DNA of 64,000 nt from Cyanobium sp. CZS25K (GTDB lineage: Bacteria; Cyanobacteriota; Cyanobacteriia; PCC-6307; Cyanobiaceae): contig JAUCZB010000002.1 of NCBI GenBank assembly GCA_030373325.1, positions 124,001-188,000 on the forward strand, written 5' to 3'. Below the pieces are notes generated by a model, which did no database searches, had not been told where the DNA came from, and was given only the letters and a program-made list of their open reading frames with translations. A program made the translations under genes and the position numbers. Positions 42,834-52,990 of this stretch are shown one piece after another. The stretch's first letter is position 1, and every line of letters begins with the position of its first letter.

Positions 42834-43246
42834 GCGGCGGCGCTGCGCCCGTCGATGAGGAAACCCTGCTGCAGGCTGATCCCCGCCTGCAGCAGGCGGT
42901 GGCGGACTTCAACGCTGCCGATTGGTATGCCTGCCACGACGGCTTCGAGGCGCTATGGCACGAGACCCAGGGACCCATGCGTCCCGTCCTGCAGGGCCTG
43001 CTGCAGATCGCTGTGGCCGAACTCCATCTGGAGAGGGACAACCGACGCGGCGCCACGGTGCTGATGGGCGAGGGACTCGGGCGTCTGCGCCGCTGCGACG
43101 ATGAAGCCCTCGGTCTGGCCCTGGCGCCCCTGCGTTTCCGGGCCGCCGAACGTCTGAGCGCCCTGCAACAGCAGGCCGATCTTCGCGCCCTCCCCCTGCC
43201 GCGCCTGGAACCGGCGCGGGCAACGGGCACCGCGCCGGTACATTGA
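42830..43246 (+). CDS. DUF309 family protein
   Basis: A 138-residue all-helical protein with the DUF309 signature FNAADWYACHDGFEALWHETQGPMRPVLQGLLQIAVA (split here: residues about 27-63), where the His and Glu of CHDxxExLW are invariant. The function is unknown, though the fold suggests a small-molecule or metal site. The start is TTG in a TTGA overlap with the typA stop, and its stop overlaps the TTG of the next gene. It is therefore embedded in the typA-lpt operon. Confidence 0.82.
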   Translation: MSGGAAPVDEETLLQADPRLQQAVADFNAADWYACHDGFEALWHETQGPMRPVLQGLLQIAVAELHLERDNRRGATVLMGEGLGRLRRCDDEALGLALAPLRFRAAERLSALQQQADLRALPLPRLEPARATGTAPVH

Positions 43247-43764
43247 GCACACGCCAGGCCTCAACGATCACCACCTTGACCCTGCCCCGTCGCCCCCTGC
43301 TGTTCACGCTTGCCACTGGGCTCGTGGCCGCAGCCCTGCTGGCGCTCCCGTCCCGTCCCGTCGCTGCCCAGGCACCGGCAGCCCAGGCGCCGGCCCCAAG
43401 GGCAAAGACACCCGCCACGGGCATGGTCACGATCGAGTCCGATGTGCAGCAGGCCGACAATCAGAACGGGATCGTCACCGCCACGGGCAACGTTCGCATC
43501 GTTTACGCCGACCGGGGCATGACGGCCACCTCAAGGCAGGCCCAGTACTTCAGCAACGAAGGCCGCCTGGTCCTCACCGGGGACGTCGACGTGATCGACA
43601 CCGATGGCCAGCGCCTGCGGGCGGAGCGGCTGGTCTATCAGCTCGACAGTGAGCGCATGGTGGCGGAACCCCCGGCCGGCAAACAGGTCTTCAGCCGGTT
43701 CCGCCTGCAGCAGCAGGGCAGCGGAAATCCTGGCGCCTCCAAGCCTGCCACCACCAAGCCGTGA
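43243..43764 (+). CDS. LptA/OstA-like periplasmic protein
   Basis: A 173-residue protein with a signal peptide (basic start, then LLFTLATGLVAAALLAL, cleavage near VAAQA) and an Ala/Pro linker. One OstA/LptA beta-jellyroll domain follows: GMVTIESDVQQADNQNGIVTATGNVRIVY, then GRLVLTGDVDVIDTDGQRLRAERLVYQLDSERMVAE. It would form the periplasmic bridge that carries lipopolysaccharide between LptB-driven extraction and the outer membrane. The TTG start overlaps the previous stop by 4 bases; the stop overlaps lptB's GTG by 4. Gene symbol left blank because cyanobacterial OstA-like proteins vary. Confidence 0.83.
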   Translation: MSTRQASTITTLTLPRRPLLFTLATGLVAAALLALPSRPVAAQAPAAQAPAPRAKTPATGMVTIESDVQQADNQNGIVTATGNVRIVYADRGMTATSRQAQYFSNEGRLVLTGDVDVIDTDGQRLRAERLVYQLDSERMVAEPPAGKQVFSRFRLQQQGSGNPGASKPATTKP

Positions 43765-44489
43765 GCCTGGTACTGGAGAGGGTGGCCATCACCCTCGCAG
43801 GCCGTCCCCTGGTGACCGACGTCAGCCTGGATCTTCAACCGGGGGAGGTGGTGGGGCTGCTGGGCCCGAATGGGGCCGGCAAGACCACCACCTTCAACCT
43901 GATCACCGGTCTGCTCCGGCCCGACTGTGGCGAGGTGCTGCTGGATGGGGAGTCGGTGGCCCAGCTGCCGATGCCCCGCCGTGCCCGCCTGGGCATCGGC
44001 TACCTCCCCCAGGAAGCGAGCGTGTTCCGTCAGCTCAGCGTTCGTGACAACCTGATGCTGGCCCTGCAGGAAAGCGGCTCGCAGCCGACGGGGCGTCGCC
44101 AGCGGCTCGAGGAGATCATCAACGACTTCCATCTGGGCAGCTTTCAGCATCGCCTTGGGTACCAGCTCTCCGGCGGGGAGCGGCGCCGTTGCGAGGTGGC
44201 CAGGGCCCTCGCGGTAGGAGACCAGGGTCCGCGCTATCTGCTGCTGGATGAACCCTTCGCCGGCGTCGATCCCATGGCCGTGGCCGATCTCCAGGCCCTG
44301 ATCGACACCCTGCGCAGCCGTGGCATGGGGGTGCTGATCACCGATCACAACGTGCGTGAGACCCTGGCGATCACCGACCGGGCCTACATCCTGGCCGATG
44401 GCAGGATCCTTGCCTCCGGTCCTTCCCATTCCGTGGCCAACGATCCCCTGGTGCGGCGTCACTACCTCGGCGAGGGCTTCCAGCTTTGA
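43761..44489 (+). CDS. lptB: LPS export ABC transporter ATPase
   Basis: LptB powers extraction of lipopolysaccharide with LptF/LptG. The 242-residue ATPase has Walker A GPNGAGKTT (about 35-43), Q-loop YLPQEASVF, signature LSGGERRRCEVARAL, Walker B YLLLDEPFAGVDP and switch His in ITDHNVRETL; the last segment and the DEPFAGVDP form are typical of LptB. The GTG start at 43761 lies in a 4-base overlap, and the stop overlaps the TTG of the permease gene. The set lptA-like, lptB, lptF-like is contiguous. Confidence 0.93.
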   Translation: MSLVLERVAITLAGRPLVTDVSLDLQPGEVVGLLGPNGAGKTTTFNLITGLLRPDCGEVLLDGESVAQLPMPRRARLGIGYLPQEASVFRQLSVRDNLMLALQESGSQPTGRRQRLEEIINDFHLGSFQHRLGYQLSGGERRRCEVARALAVGDQGPRYLLLDEPFAGVDPMAVADLQALIDTLRSRGMGVLITDHNVRETLAITDRAYILADGRILASGPSHSVANDPLVRRHYLGEGFQL

Positions 44490-45706
44490 AGGCAGCCCTG
44501 CTGGAGAAGCGCCCCACCTGGCTGCAGCTGCCGAGCCGCCAGCGGCTGTGGCACTGGCAGCGCCCCCCCCGCTGGCGGGATCTGCCCCTGCTGGATCGCT
44601 GGCTGCTCCAGGAACTGCTGGGCCCCCTGCTGTTCGGCATCGCCGCCTTCACGGCCGTGTCCCTTTCGGTGGGGGCCGTCTTCGAGCTGGTGCGGCGCGT
44701 CGCCGAATCCGGTCTACCGGTGCTCGCGGCGATGAAGGTGCTGCTGTTGCGGCTGCCCTCCTTTCTGGTGCTGTCGTTTCCGATGGCCACCCTGATGGCC
44801 ACCCTGCTGGCCTACAGCCGGCTCTCGGGGAGCAGCGAGCTGACCGCCCTGCGCAGTGTGGGCGTGAGCACCCGGCGCATGGTGCTGCCGGCCATGGCCC
44901 TGGCCCTGGTGATGACCCTGCTCACCTTCGTCTTCAACGATGCGATCGTGCCCCGGTCGAATCTGGAGGCCACCAACAGCCTGGAGCGGGCCCTCGGCAA
45001 GGCCATCGCCACCGAGCAGAGCGACAACGCCCTCTATTCCCGCTTCACCGACGTCAAGTTGCCGAACGGGGAATCGGTGAAGTGGCTGACCCACATCTTC
45101 CACGCCCGCCAGTTCCGCAAGGGGGTGATGCTGGATGTCACCCTGCTCGATTTCTCCCGCCACGGCTACCGCCAGATGCTCACCGCCCTCACCGGCAAGT
45201 GGAACGAGGAGCAGGGCATGTGGGAGTTCAGCAAGGGCCGCATCACCAACATCGACATCACCAGCGGCACCACCACGTCCGCCAGCTTCGACCGTTACCT
45301 CTACCCCTTCACCCGGGATCCGATCGAGGTGGCCCAGCTACCCACCGATGCCAGCACGATGACCGTGGGGCAGGCGCTCACGGCCGAGCGACTGCTGCTG
45401 GAGGCGAACAACGCCAAGGAGGCCAGGCGGCTTCGGGTGCGCATCCAGGAGAAATTCGCCTTCCCGGCCATCTGCCTGGTGTTCGGATTGATCGGCAGCA
45501 GCCTGGGGGTGCGCCCCAACTCGCGCACCAGCCGCAGCCAGGGGTTCGGCATCAGCGTCCTGTTGATCTTCGGCTACTACCTGATGTCCTTCATCTTCAG
45601 TTCCCTGGGGATCACCGGCACCCTGATGCCTTTCATGGCGGCCTGGCTGCCGGTGGTCGTCGGCCTGGCCGGGGGGCTCTGGCTGCTGCATCAGGCCAGC
45701 CGCTGA
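44486..45706 (+). CDS. LptF/LptG family LPS export permease (YjgP/YjgQ)
   Basis: A 406-residue permease with the family plan. An N-terminal group of three helices holds [25 protein letters not shown] and [42 protein letters not shown] (about 80-120). A periplasmic jellyroll domain follows (about 150-290), then three C-terminal helices starting [22 protein letters not shown]. Cyanobacteria often have one such permease, working as a homodimer in place of LptFG. It starts at TTG in a TTGA overlap with lptB. The N-terminus carries about 35 extra residues before the first helix. Confidence 0.88.
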   Translation: MKAALLEKRPTWLQLPSRQRLWHWQRPPRWRDLPLLDRWLLQELLGPLLFGIAAFTAVSLSVGAVFELVRRVAESGLPVLAAMKVLLLRLPSFLVLSFPMATLMATLLAYSRLSGSSELTALRSVGVSTRRMVLPAMALALVMTLLTFVFNDAIVPRSNLEATNSLERALGKAIATEQSDNALYSRFTDVKLPNGESVKWLTHIFHARQFRKGVMLDVTLLDFSRHGYRQMLTALTGKWNEEQGMWEFSKGRITNIDITSGTTTSASFDRYLYPFTRDPIEVAQLPTDASTMTVGQALTAERLLLEANNAKEARRLRVRIQEKFAFPAICLVFGLIGSSLGVRPNSRTSRSQGFGISVLLIFGYYLMSFIFSSLGITGTLMPFMAAWLPVVVGLAGGLWLLHQASR

Positions 45707-45761
45707 GGCCCCAGCGGGGAGACGGCACGGCAGAGTGGATCGGTTTCGCTCCGCTCCTTTG

Positions 45762-46673
45762 GTGAACGATCCGGTCATCGGTCTCGGCCTCGCGGCCTTC
45801 GCCCTGCTTCTGCTGGTGTTGCCCATCGCCTTCTGGTCCGTCAGCGGCGGCCGCAGCAACCCGGTGGTGAGGATCCTGGTGGCCTCCGCCAATCTCTGCC
45901 TGACGGCCCAGCTGGTGCTGCGCTGGTGGGAGTCGGGCCACTTCCCGATCAGCAACCTCTACGAGTCGCTCTGCTTCCTGGCCTGGGCCTGCACCCTCAC
46001 CCAGCTGCTGGTGGAGCGCAGCTGGCCCAACCCCCTGGTGGCCGCCGCGGCCACACCGATGGGCCTGGGCTGCGTGGCCTTTGCCAGTTTCGCCCTGCCC
46101 GATCGGCTTCAGGAAGCCTCCCCGCTGGTGCCGGCTCTGCGTTCCAGCTGGCTGGTGATGCACGTCAGCGTGATCATGGTCAGCTATGCGGCCCTGCTGG
46201 TGGGCTCCCTGCTGTCGGTGGCGGTGCTGTTCGTCGACCGCAACCAGGATCTGGAACTGCGCGGCAGCTCGATCGGCAGCGGCGGCTTCCGCCAGGCCCA
46301 GCTGGCCAGCGACGGACCCGGCGCGATGGCCCTGAGCAGCAGCAGCTTCCGCATCAGCGAGCAGCTCGACAGCCTCAGCTACCGCACGATCACGGTGGGT
46401 TTCCTGCTGCTGTCGGTGGGGCTGGTGAGCGGGGCGGTGTGGGCCAACGAGGCGTGGGGCAGCTGGTGGAGCTGGGATCCCAAGGAAACCTGGGCCCTGA
46501 TCTGCTGGCTGGTGTATGCGGCCTATCTGCACACCCGGCTGATCCGTGGCTGGCAGGGGCGCCGACCGGCGATCGTGGCGTCGGCCGGCCTGGTGGTGAT
46601 CGCCGTCTGCTACATCGGCGTGAATCTTCTCGGCATCGGCCTGCACAGCTACGGCTGGTTCCTGGGCAGCTGA
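45762..46673 (+). CDS. ccsA: Cytochrome c biogenesis protein CcsA (System II heme handling)
   Basis: CcsA carries heme across the thylakoid or plasma membrane for attachment to apocytochrome c, with Ccs1/CcsB. The 303-residue product has about eight hydrophobic helices and the tryptophan-rich WWD-type motif [26 protein letters not shown] (about 222-247, read in two halves). Conserved flanking His are present: one in [15 protein letters not shown], another in LHSYGWFL at the end. The GTG at 45762 starts at the first helix; an in-frame GTG at 45735 would add nine residues. It is last in the run starting at typA, and two hairpins follow it. Confidence 0.9.
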   Translation: MNDPVIGLGLAAFALLLLVLPIAFWSVSGGRSNPVVRILVASANLCLTAQLVLRWWESGHFPISNLYESLCFLAWACTLTQLLVERSWPNPLVAAAATPMGLGCVAFASFALPDRLQEASPLVPALRSSWLVMHVSVIMVSYAALLVGSLLSVAVLFVDRNQDLELRGSSIGSGGFRQAQLASDGPGAMALSSSSFRISEQLDSLSYRTITVGFLLLSVGLVSGAVWANEAWGSWWSWDPKETWALICWLVYAAYLHTRLIRGWQGRRPAIVASAGLVVIAVCYIGVNLLGIGLHSYGWFLGS

Positions 46674-46692
46674 GCAGCGGCGCAACAAGAAA

Positions 46693-46713
46693 GGGCCCGT
46701 TCGTCACGGGCCC
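46693..46713. terminator. Perfect 8-bp hairpin between ccsA and rpe
   Basis: GGGCCCGT (46693-46700) pairs with ACGGGCCC (46706-46713) over a 5-base loop. On the minus strand it is followed by TTTCTTG, a passable U-tract for messages coming from rpe. On the plus strand no T-run follows. It lies 20 bases after the ccsA stop in a convergent gap, so it may slow transcription in both directions. Confidence 0.5.
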
Positions 46714-46735
46714 CACTCTCAAGCTCCTGCCCATC

Positions 46736-46760
46736 AAAAGGCCGCCAGCCATGGGCGGCC
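46736..46760 (-). terminator. Rho-independent terminator for rpe
   Basis: Read on the minus strand: stem GGCCGCC (complement of 46754-46760) pairs with GGCGGCC (complement of 46740-46746) over a 7-base loop, followed by TTTT (46739-46736). It begins 8 bases after the rpe stop codon, the normal place for an intrinsic terminator. Confidence 0.7.
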
Positions 46761-46767
46761 CCCGTCC

Positions 46768-47451
46768 TCAGACCAGCGCCGGTTCGGGGCGGCGGCTGTT
46801 GCGGATGCCGGTGATGGCTTCGGCGTAATCGGCCTGGCCGAAGACGCCCGATCCGCTGACGATCGCGTTGGCGCCGGCCTCGATCACCTGCCAGGCATTG
46901 CTTCCCTTGATGCCGCCGTCGACTTCGATCCAGGGATCGAGACCCCGCTCGTCGCAGAGGCGGCGCAGCTGGCGAATCTTCTCCACCTGGGAGGCGATGA
47001 AGCTCTGGCCGCCGAAGCCGGGGTTGACGCTCATGATCAGCACCAGATCACAGAGCTCAAGGCAGTACTCGAGGGTGTCGAGCGGTGTGCTGGGGTTGAG
47101 CACGGCGCCGGCCATCTTGCCCAGGTCCTTGATCTGGCTCAGGTTGCGGTGCAGGTGGGGGCAGGCTTCCACCTGGACGCTGATGATGTCGGCCCCGGCC
47201 TTGGCGAAATCGGCCACGTACTTCTCCGGCTCCACGATCATCAGGTGGACGTCCAGGGGCTTGGTCGTCACCGGCCGCAGGGCCTGGACGATCAAGGGAC
47301 CGATGGTGATGTTGGGCACGAAGCGGCCGTCCATCACATCCACATGGATCCAGTCGGCACCGGCCGCGTCCACGGCACGCACGTCGTCGCCGAGGCGGGA
47401 GAAGTCGGCCGAGAGGATCGACGGGGAGATCACCAGGGGCTTGGTGCTCAT
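46768..47451 (-). CDS. rpe: Ribulose-phosphate 3-epimerase
   Basis: Rpe interconverts xylulose 5-phosphate and ribulose 5-phosphate in the Calvin cycle and oxidative pentose pathway. The 227-residue TIM barrel has [17 protein letters not shown], the metal ligands in [16 protein letters not shown] and [26 protein letters not shown], and the second Asp region [12 protein letters not shown], then [13 protein letters not shown] for phosphate. The start is the ATG at 47451. It diverges from glpX across 214 bases, so two Calvin-cycle genes share a promoter region. An intrinsic terminator lies 8 bases after its stop. Confidence 0.96.
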   Translation of the reverse strand: MSTKPLVISPSILSADFSRLGDDVRAVDAAGADWIHVDVMDGRFVPNITIGPLIVQALRPVTTKPLDVHLMIVEPEKYVADFAKAGADIISVQVEACPHLHRNLSQIKDLGKMAGAVLNPSTPLDTLEYCLELCDLVLIMSVNPGFGGQSFIASQVEKIRQLRRLCDERGLDPWIEVDGGIKGSNAWQVIEAGANAIVSGSGVFGQADYAEAITGIRNSRRPEPALV

Positions 47452-47665
47452 GGACGGCCACCGCAGCGGAAGAGTGGGTCGATTGTAAGGAGCCGCCCAC
47501 CGTGGGACTCCCGGGGGCCACCGGGGGGCTCCCGGGCGCGCTGATACGATGGCCCCGCTTCGATTCCGAGAGGCCTTGCAGCGGCTGGAACGTTCCCCGC
47601 TTTGGCTGCGGTCCGCCTCCGGCGTGCCGGCCCCTCGTTGAGGCCCCTTCCCCTGCCGGACTGTT

Positions 47666-48670
47666 GTGGATCGCACTCTCATCCAGGAACTGCTCGAAGT
47701 CGTCGAGCAGGCCGCCATTGCCTCTGCCCGTCTCACCGGGCTCGGCAAGAAGGACGAAGCTGATGCCGCTGCGGTGGAGGCGATGCGCACCCGCATGGGC
47801 AGCATCGCCATGCAGGGCCGGATCGTCATCGGCGAGGGCGAGCGGGATGAGGCCCCCATGCTGTACATCGGCGAGGAAGTGGGCAGCGGCACCGGCCCCG
47901 GCGTCGATTTCGCCGTCGACCCGTGCGAAGGCACCAACCTCTGCGCCAACGCGCAGGACGGTTCGATGGCCGTGCTGGCGGCGAGTGATCGCGGCGGCCT
48001 CTTCTATGCCCCCGACTTCTACATGAAGAAACTGGCGGCGCCGCCGGCGGCTAAGGGCAAGGTGGACATCCGCAAGAGCGCCACCGAGAACATCGCCATC
48101 CTGAGCGAGTGCCTGGGCATTCCCGCCAGCGATCTGGTGATCGTGGTCATGGACCGCGCCCGTCACAAGGGTCTGATCGCCGAGATCCGCGCCACCGGCG
48201 CCCGGGTCAAGCCGATCAGCGACGGTGACGTGCAGGCCGCCATCGCCTGCGGCTTCGCCGGCACCGGCACCCATTGCCTGATGGGCATCGGCGCCGCCCC
48301 CGAAGGGGTGATCTCCGCCGCAGCCCTGCGCTGCCTCGGCGGCCACTTCCAGGGCCAGCTGGTGTACGACCCCGCCGTCGCCCAGACCAGCGAGTGGGCC
48401 GATTACACCAAGGAGGGCAACATCGCCCGGCTCAACGAGATGGGCATCACCGACGTCGACAAGGTCTATGAAGCCGAGGAGCTGGCCTCCGGCGAGAACG
48501 TCGTCTTCGCCGGCAGCGGCATCACCCCCGGTCTGCTGTTCAAGGGCGTCGTGTTCGAGCCCGACTGCACCCGCACCAGCAGCCTGATCATCAGTTCCCT
48601 CGACCGCAGCGCCCGCTTCACCGATACGGTGCACATCAAGGAGGGCGCCAAGAGCATCGCCCTTCGCTGA
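47666..48670 (+). CDS. glpX: Class II fructose-1,6-/sedoheptulose-1,7-bisphosphatase
   Basis: The GlpX-type bisphosphatase of cyanobacteria hydrolyses both FBP and SBP in the Calvin cycle. The 334-residue product has the lithium-sensitive phosphatase fold motifs: [21 protein letters not shown] (about 52-72, metal Glu/Asp), [15 protein letters not shown] (about 79-93, DPxEGT), [10 protein letters not shown] and [18 protein letters not shown]. The start is GTG at 47666 ([15 protein letters not shown]). It diverges from rpe, and hemA follows after 34 bases. Confidence 0.95.
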   Translation: MDRTLIQELLEVVEQAAIASARLTGLGKKDEADAAAVEAMRTRMGSIAMQGRIVIGEGERDEAPMLYIGEEVGSGTGPGVDFAVDPCEGTNLCANAQDGSMAVLAASDRGGLFYAPDFYMKKLAAPPAAKGKVDIRKSATENIAILSECLGIPASDLVIVVMDRARHKGLIAEIRATGARVKPISDGDVQAAIACGFAGTGTHCLMGIGAAPEGVISAAALRCLGGHFQGQLVYDPAVAQTSEWADYTKEGNIARLNEMGITDVDKVYEAEELASGENVVFAGSGITPGLLFKGVVFEPDCTRTSSLIISSLDRSARFTDTVHIKEGAKSIALR

Positions 48671-48704
48671 ACCCACCAGAGTCCGGACCTCGGAGCCTGC
48701 CTCC

Positions 48705-50015
48705 ATGCACATCGCCGTCGTCGGTCTGAGCCATCGCACGGCTCCGGTGGAAATCCGCGAGCGCCTGAGCATCCCCGAACAGACCATGGAGGACTCCCTC
48801 CAGAGGTTGCGCGCGGATGAGCAGGTGATCGAGGCCTCGATCCTGAGCACCTGCAATCGCCTGGAGATCTACACCCTGCTGCGCCATCCCGAGCAGGGCA
48901 TCAGCGCCGTCGGCGATTTCCTCAGTCGGCAGTCGGGGCTGGCGCTGGAGGACCTGAGCCCCCATCTGTTCGCCTACCACCATGAGGAGGCGGTGGGTCA
49001 CCTGCTGCGGGTGGCCGCCGGGCTCGACAGCCTGGTGCTCGGGGAGGGTCAGATCCTCTCCCAGGTGAAAAAGATGGTGCGGCTCGGCCAGGAGCACCGC
49101 TCCGTGGGGCCGATCCTCAACCGCCTCCTCACCCAGGCGGTGAGCACCGGCAAGCGGGTGCGCACCGAAACCAACCTGGGCACCGGTGCGGTCTCGATCA
49201 GCTCGGCGGCCGTCGAGCTGGCCCAGCTCAAGGTGGGTCAGGCCCGCGGCCACGACGAACTGGTGCCGCTGGATCAGGAACAGGTGGCCGTGGTGGGGGC
49301 AGGCCGCATGGCCCGCCTGCTGCTGCAGCACCTCCAGGCCAAGGGCTGCCGGGGCGTGGTGGTGCTCAACCGCACCGTCTCTAGGGCGGAGGCCCTGGCG
49401 GCCGATTTCCCCACCCTGCCGGTGCAGTGCCGTCCCCTGGACGACCTCGACCACTGCCTCAGCACCTGTTCGCTCGTCTTCACCAGCACGGGCGCGGAGG
49501 AGCCGATCATCACGGCCCGGCGGTTGGAGGGGCTGAACCGCCGTTCCAGCCTGATGCTGATCGACATCGGCGTGCCCCGGAACATCAGCGCCGATGCGGC
49601 CGACCTGCAGGGGGTCGACAGTTTCGATGTCGACGATCTCCAGGAGGTGGTGGCCCGCAACCAGGAGGCCCGCCGGGAGATGGCCGCCGAGGCCGAGGGG
49701 TTGCTGGCGGAGGAGTCGCGCCTGTTCCTGGAATGGTGGGACGGCCTCGAGGCGGTGCCCCTGGTGAACCGGCTGCGTCTCCAGCTGGAGGACATCCGGG
49801 AACAGGAACTCCAGAAGGCCCTGAGCCGCATGGGCCCCGACCTCTCCGCCCGGGAAAGGAAGGTGGTGGAGGCCCTCAGCAAGGGGATCATCAACAAGAT
49901 CCTCCACACGCCCGTCACCCGGCTGCGGGCGCCCCAGCCCCGCCAGCAGCGGCTGGCGGCCATGGGGGTCCTCCAGGACCTCTTCGAGCTTCACGACGAT
50001 CCGCCGGGGGCCTGA
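48705..50015 (+). CDS. hemA: Glutamyl-tRNA reductase
   Basis: HemA reduces glutamyl-tRNA-Glu to glutamate-1-semialdehyde, the committed step for all tetrapyrroles. The 436-residue product has IAVVGLSHRTAPVEIRERL, the catalytic Cys50 in ILSTCNRLEIY, GLDSLVLGEGQILSQVK, NADPH fold VAVVGAGRMARLLLQHL (about 191-207) and the dimerisation helix KVVEALSKGIINKILHTP. It lies 34 bases after glpX and 147 before glgC. A short stem (GGGGCC/GGCCCC) spans its stop codon, without a T-run. Confidence 0.96.
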   Translation: MHIAVVGLSHRTAPVEIRERLSIPEQTMEDSLQRLRADEQVIEASILSTCNRLEIYTLLRHPEQGISAVGDFLSRQSGLALEDLSPHLFAYHHEEAVGHLLRVAAGLDSLVLGEGQILSQVKKMVRLGQEHRSVGPILNRLLTQAVSTGKRVRTETNLGTGAVSISSAAVELAQLKVGQARGHDELVPLDQEQVAVVGAGRMARLLLQHLQAKGCRGVVVLNRTVSRAEALAADFPTLPVQCRPLDDLDHCLSTCSLVFTSTGAEEPIITARRLEGLNRRSSLMLIDIGVPRNISADAADLQGVDSFDVDDLQEVVARNQEARREMAAEAEGLLAEESRLFLEWWDGLEAVPLVNRLRLQLEDIREQELQKALSRMGPDLSARERKVVEALSKGIINKILHTPVTRLRAPQPRQQRLAAMGVLQDLFELHDDPPGA

Positions 50016-50162
50016 GGCCCCGACGCTCGGCCCCCCGGACTCCACCTGGCTTCAGCCCAACAAACCACTGCAACGGAACATGAACCGAGATGCCGCCGCG
50101 CCGCGCTGCGCGTCACCACGCTCCAGTACGGTCTGGCCAGCCAAGGACAGAGGACTGGGCTC

Positions 50163-51458
50163 ATGAAACGCGTTCTGGCCATCATTCTCGGAGGCGGGGC
50201 GGGCACGCGTCTCTACCCCCTCACCAAGATGCGGGCCAAGCCCGCCGTGCCCCTCGCCGGCAAGTACCGCCTGATCGATATACCCATCAGCAACTGCATC
50301 AACTCGGAGATCAACAAGATCTACGTGTTGACGCAGTTCAACAGCGCTTCGCTCAACCGTCACCTGACGATGAGCTACAACCTCTCGGCCGGTTTCGGCC
50401 AGGGGTTTGTGGAGGTGCTCGCCGCCCAGCAGACCCCTGACAGCCCCAGTTGGTTCGAAGGCACGGCCGATGCGGTGCGCAAGTACCAGTGGCTGTTTCA
50501 GGAGTGGGATGTCGACCACTACCTGATCCTCTCCGGTGACCAGCTCTACCGGATGGACTACAGCAAATTCGTGCAGCACCACATCGATTGCGGCGCCGAC
50601 CTGACCGTCGGTGCCCTGCCGGTGGATGGGGCCCAGGCCGAGGGCTTCGGGCTGATGCGCACCTCCTCCGCCGGCCGCATCCTGGAGTTCAGCGAGAAGC
50701 CCAAGGGGGACGCGCTCGAGGCGATGCGGGTCAACACCGAGAGCCTGGGCCTGTCGGCTGAAGAGGCCGTCAAGCGGCCCTACCTCGCCTCGATGGGGAT
50801 CTACGTCTTCAACCGCAACACCCTGTTCAACCTGCTGGCCAGCAACCCGGATTCCACGGATTTCGGCAAGGAGATCATCCCCACCTCCCTGCGGGAAGGG
50901 GACCATCTGCAGACCTTCCTGTTCGACGACTACTGGGAGGACATCGGCACGATCGGGGCGTTCTACGAGGCCAACCTGGCCCTCACGGATCAGCCCAACC
51001 CGGCCTTCTCCTTCTACGACGAGAAGTTTCCCATCTACACCCGGCCCCGCTACCTGCCGCCCAGCAAACTGCAGGATGCCCAGGTCACCCAGTCGATCAT
51101 CGGCGAAGGATCTCTGCTCAAGGCCTGCAGCATCCACCACTGTGTGCTCGGCGTCCGCTCCCGCGTCGAGGACGAGGTGGTGCTCCAGGACACCCTGGTG
51201 ATGGGGGCCGACTTCTTCGAGTCGTCGGAGGAGCGGCTGGTGCTGCGCGAGCGGGGCGGCACACCGATCGGGGTGGGCCGGGGCACCACGGTCAAGGGGG
51301 CCATCCTCGACAAGAACGTGCGCATCGGCCGCGACGTCACGATCGTCAACAAGGACCGTGTGGAGGAGGCCGACCGGCCGGAGCTCAATTTCTACATCCG
51401 CAACGGCATCGTCGTGGTGGTGAAGAACGGCACCATCGCCGACGGCACGGTCATCTGA
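50163..51458 (+). CDS. glgC: Glucose-1-phosphate adenylyltransferase (ADP-glucose pyrophosphorylase)
   Basis: GlgC makes ADP-glucose for glycogen and is controlled by 3-PGA and phosphate in cyanobacteria. The 431-residue protein has the N-terminal nucleotidyl motif [21 protein letters not shown], the conserved [30 protein letters not shown] (catalytic Asp), FSEKPKG and a C-terminal left-handed beta-helix region ([36 protein letters not shown]). It starts at the ATG 50163 and is followed by gnd after 113 bases. Confidence 0.97.
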   Translation: MKRVLAIILGGGAGTRLYPLTKMRAKPAVPLAGKYRLIDIPISNCINSEINKIYVLTQFNSASLNRHLTMSYNLSAGFGQGFVEVLAAQQTPDSPSWFEGTADAVRKYQWLFQEWDVDHYLILSGDQLYRMDYSKFVQHHIDCGADLTVGALPVDGAQAEGFGLMRTSSAGRILEFSEKPKGDALEAMRVNTESLGLSAEEAVKRPYLASMGIYVFNRNTLFNLLASNPDSTDFGKEIIPTSLREGDHLQTFLFDDYWEDIGTIGAFYEANLALTDQPNPAFSFYDEKFPIYTRPRYLPPSKLQDAQVTQSIIGEGSLLKACSIHHCVLGVRSRVEDEVVLQDTLVMGADFFESSEERLVLRERGGTPIGVGRGTTVKGAILDKNVRIGRDVTIVNKDRVEEADRPELNFYIRNGIVVVVKNGTIADGTVI

Positions 51459-51571
51459 GCCGGGCTTCCAGCGGAGGGCTGGGCCAGCAGTTGCTGACAT
51501 CCCTCCCCAGGAGACCGACGCTCCGCCGGCCGCTGGCCACACTGCCCATGAAGCAAAGGAACAACGCTCCC

Positions 51572-52990
51572 ATGGGCAAGGCGCATTTCGGACTCATCGG
51601 CCTCGGGGTGATGGGTGAGAATCTCGTCCTCAACGCCGAGAGAAACGGATTCTCGAGCGTCGTCTACAACCGCACCTACGCCAAGACCGAGGAGTTCCTG
51701 GCCGGACGCGGTGCCGGAAAGGACATCGTCGGAGCGGCCACCCTGGCCGAATTCGTGGCGGCCCTGGAGCGTCCCCGCCGCATCCTGATGATGGTCAAGG
51801 CGGGTGATCCGGTGGATGCCACCATCGCCAGCATCTCGCCGCTGCTGGAGGAAGGTGACCTGCTGATCGATGGCGGCAACTCCCTCTACACCGACACCGA
51901 GCGGCGCGTGGCGGAGCTGGAGAGCAAGAGCTTCGGCTACATCGGCATGGGCGTCTCCGGTGGCGCCAAAGGGGCCCTGGAGGGCCCAAGCATGATGCCC
52001 GGCGGCACCAGGGCGGCCTACGACGCCATCGAAAGCCTGGTGACCAAGATGGCCGCCCAGGTGGAGGACGGCCCCTGCGTCACCTACATCGGCCCCGGCG
52101 GCGCCGGCCACTTCGTCAAGACCGTCCACAACGGCATCGAGTACGGCATCGAGCAGATCCTGGCCGAGGCCTACGACCTGATGAAGCGCATCGGCGGCCT
52201 CGATGGCGACGCCATGGCCGACGTTCTGGGGGGCTGGAACCAGACCGAGGAACTCGCCTCCTTCCTGGTGGAGATCACCGAGGTGTGCCTGCGCACCAAG
52301 GATCCCGAAAGCGGTGGCGATCTGGTCGAGCTGATCGTGGATGCCGCCGGCCAGAAGGGCACCGGCCTCTGGACCGTGGTCAGCGCCCTGGAGATGGGCG
52401 TGCCCGTCCCCACCATCTACGCGGCCCTCAACGCCCGGGTGCTGAGTTCCCTGCGCAGCGAGCGGATGGCGGCCGAAGCGGTGCTGCACGGCCCCGCCCC
52501 CCACAGCTTCCCCCTGGGGGACCCGGCCACCGGCATGGCGCCGTTGCGGGATGCCTGCATCCTGGCCTGCATCGCCAGCTACGGCCAGGGGATGGCCCTG
52601 CTGCAGGAGGCCTCGAAGCTGCACGACTACCACCTCGACTTTTCGGCCATCGGCCAGATCTGGAAGGGGGGCTGCATCATCCGGGCCCGGCTGCTGCAAC
52701 GCATCCAGGACGCCTATGGCGCCAATCCCTCCCTGGCCAACCTGATGCTGGATCCCTGGTTCGCGGCCCAGGTCAACCAGCGCCTGGGCGGCCTGCGCCA
52801 GGTGGTGGCGGGGGCGGCGCTGGCCGGCATTCCCGTGCCCTGCCTGAGCAGCACCCTGGATTACATCGACAGCTACCGCAGCGGCCGTCTGCCCCAGAAC
52901 CTGGTGCAGGCGATGCGCGACTGCTTCGGCTCCCATACTTATGAACGCACGGACCGCCCCGGCGCGTTCCATACCGAATGGCTCGATTGA
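51572..52990 (+). CDS. gnd: 6-phosphogluconate dehydrogenase, decarboxylating
   Basis: Gnd oxidises 6-phosphogluconate to ribulose 5-phosphate with NADP+. The 472-residue product has the Rossmann motif FGLIGLGVMGENLVLNAE (6-23), the substrate loop GVSGGAKGALEGPSMMPGG, the catalytic GAGHFVKTVHNGIEYG (Lys/His/Asn) and the C-terminal HTYERTDRPGAFHTEW. The ATG at 51572 gives family length; an ATG at 51548 adds eight unlike residues. It overlaps pgl by 13 bases, pairing steps two and three of the oxidative pentose pathway. Confidence 0.97.
   Translation: MGKAHFGLIGLGVMGENLVLNAERNGFSSVVYNRTYAKTEEFLAGRGAGKDIVGAATLAEFVAALERPRRILMMVKAGDPVDATIASISPLLEEGDLLIDGGNSLYTDTERRVAELESKSFGYIGMGVSGGAKGALEGPSMMPGGTRAAYDAIESLVTKMAAQVEDGPCVTYIGPGGAGHFVKTVHNGIEYGIEQILAEAYDLMKRIGGLDGDAMADVLGGWNQTEELASFLVEITEVCLRTKDPESGGDLVELIVDAAGQKGTGLWTVVSALEMGVPVPTIYAALNARVLSSLRSERMAAEAVLHGPAPHSFPLGDPATGMAPLRDACILACIASYGQGMALLQEASKLHDYHLDFSAIGQIWKGGCIIRARLLQRIQDAYGANPSLANLMLDPWFAAQVNQRLGGLRQVVAGAALAGIPVPCLSSTLDYIDSYRSGRLPQNLVQAMRDCFGSHTYERTDRPGAFHTEWLD

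Noticed and set aside
47057..48856. 599-codon minus-strand frame across glpX and the rpe start
   Set aside because: Antisense to glpX and out of frame with rpe; no recognisable protein.
50008..50022. GGGGCC/GGCCCC hairpin at the hemA stop as a terminator
   Set aside because: The stem is short with a 3-base loop and no T-run follows; it is probably just GC-rich sequence.
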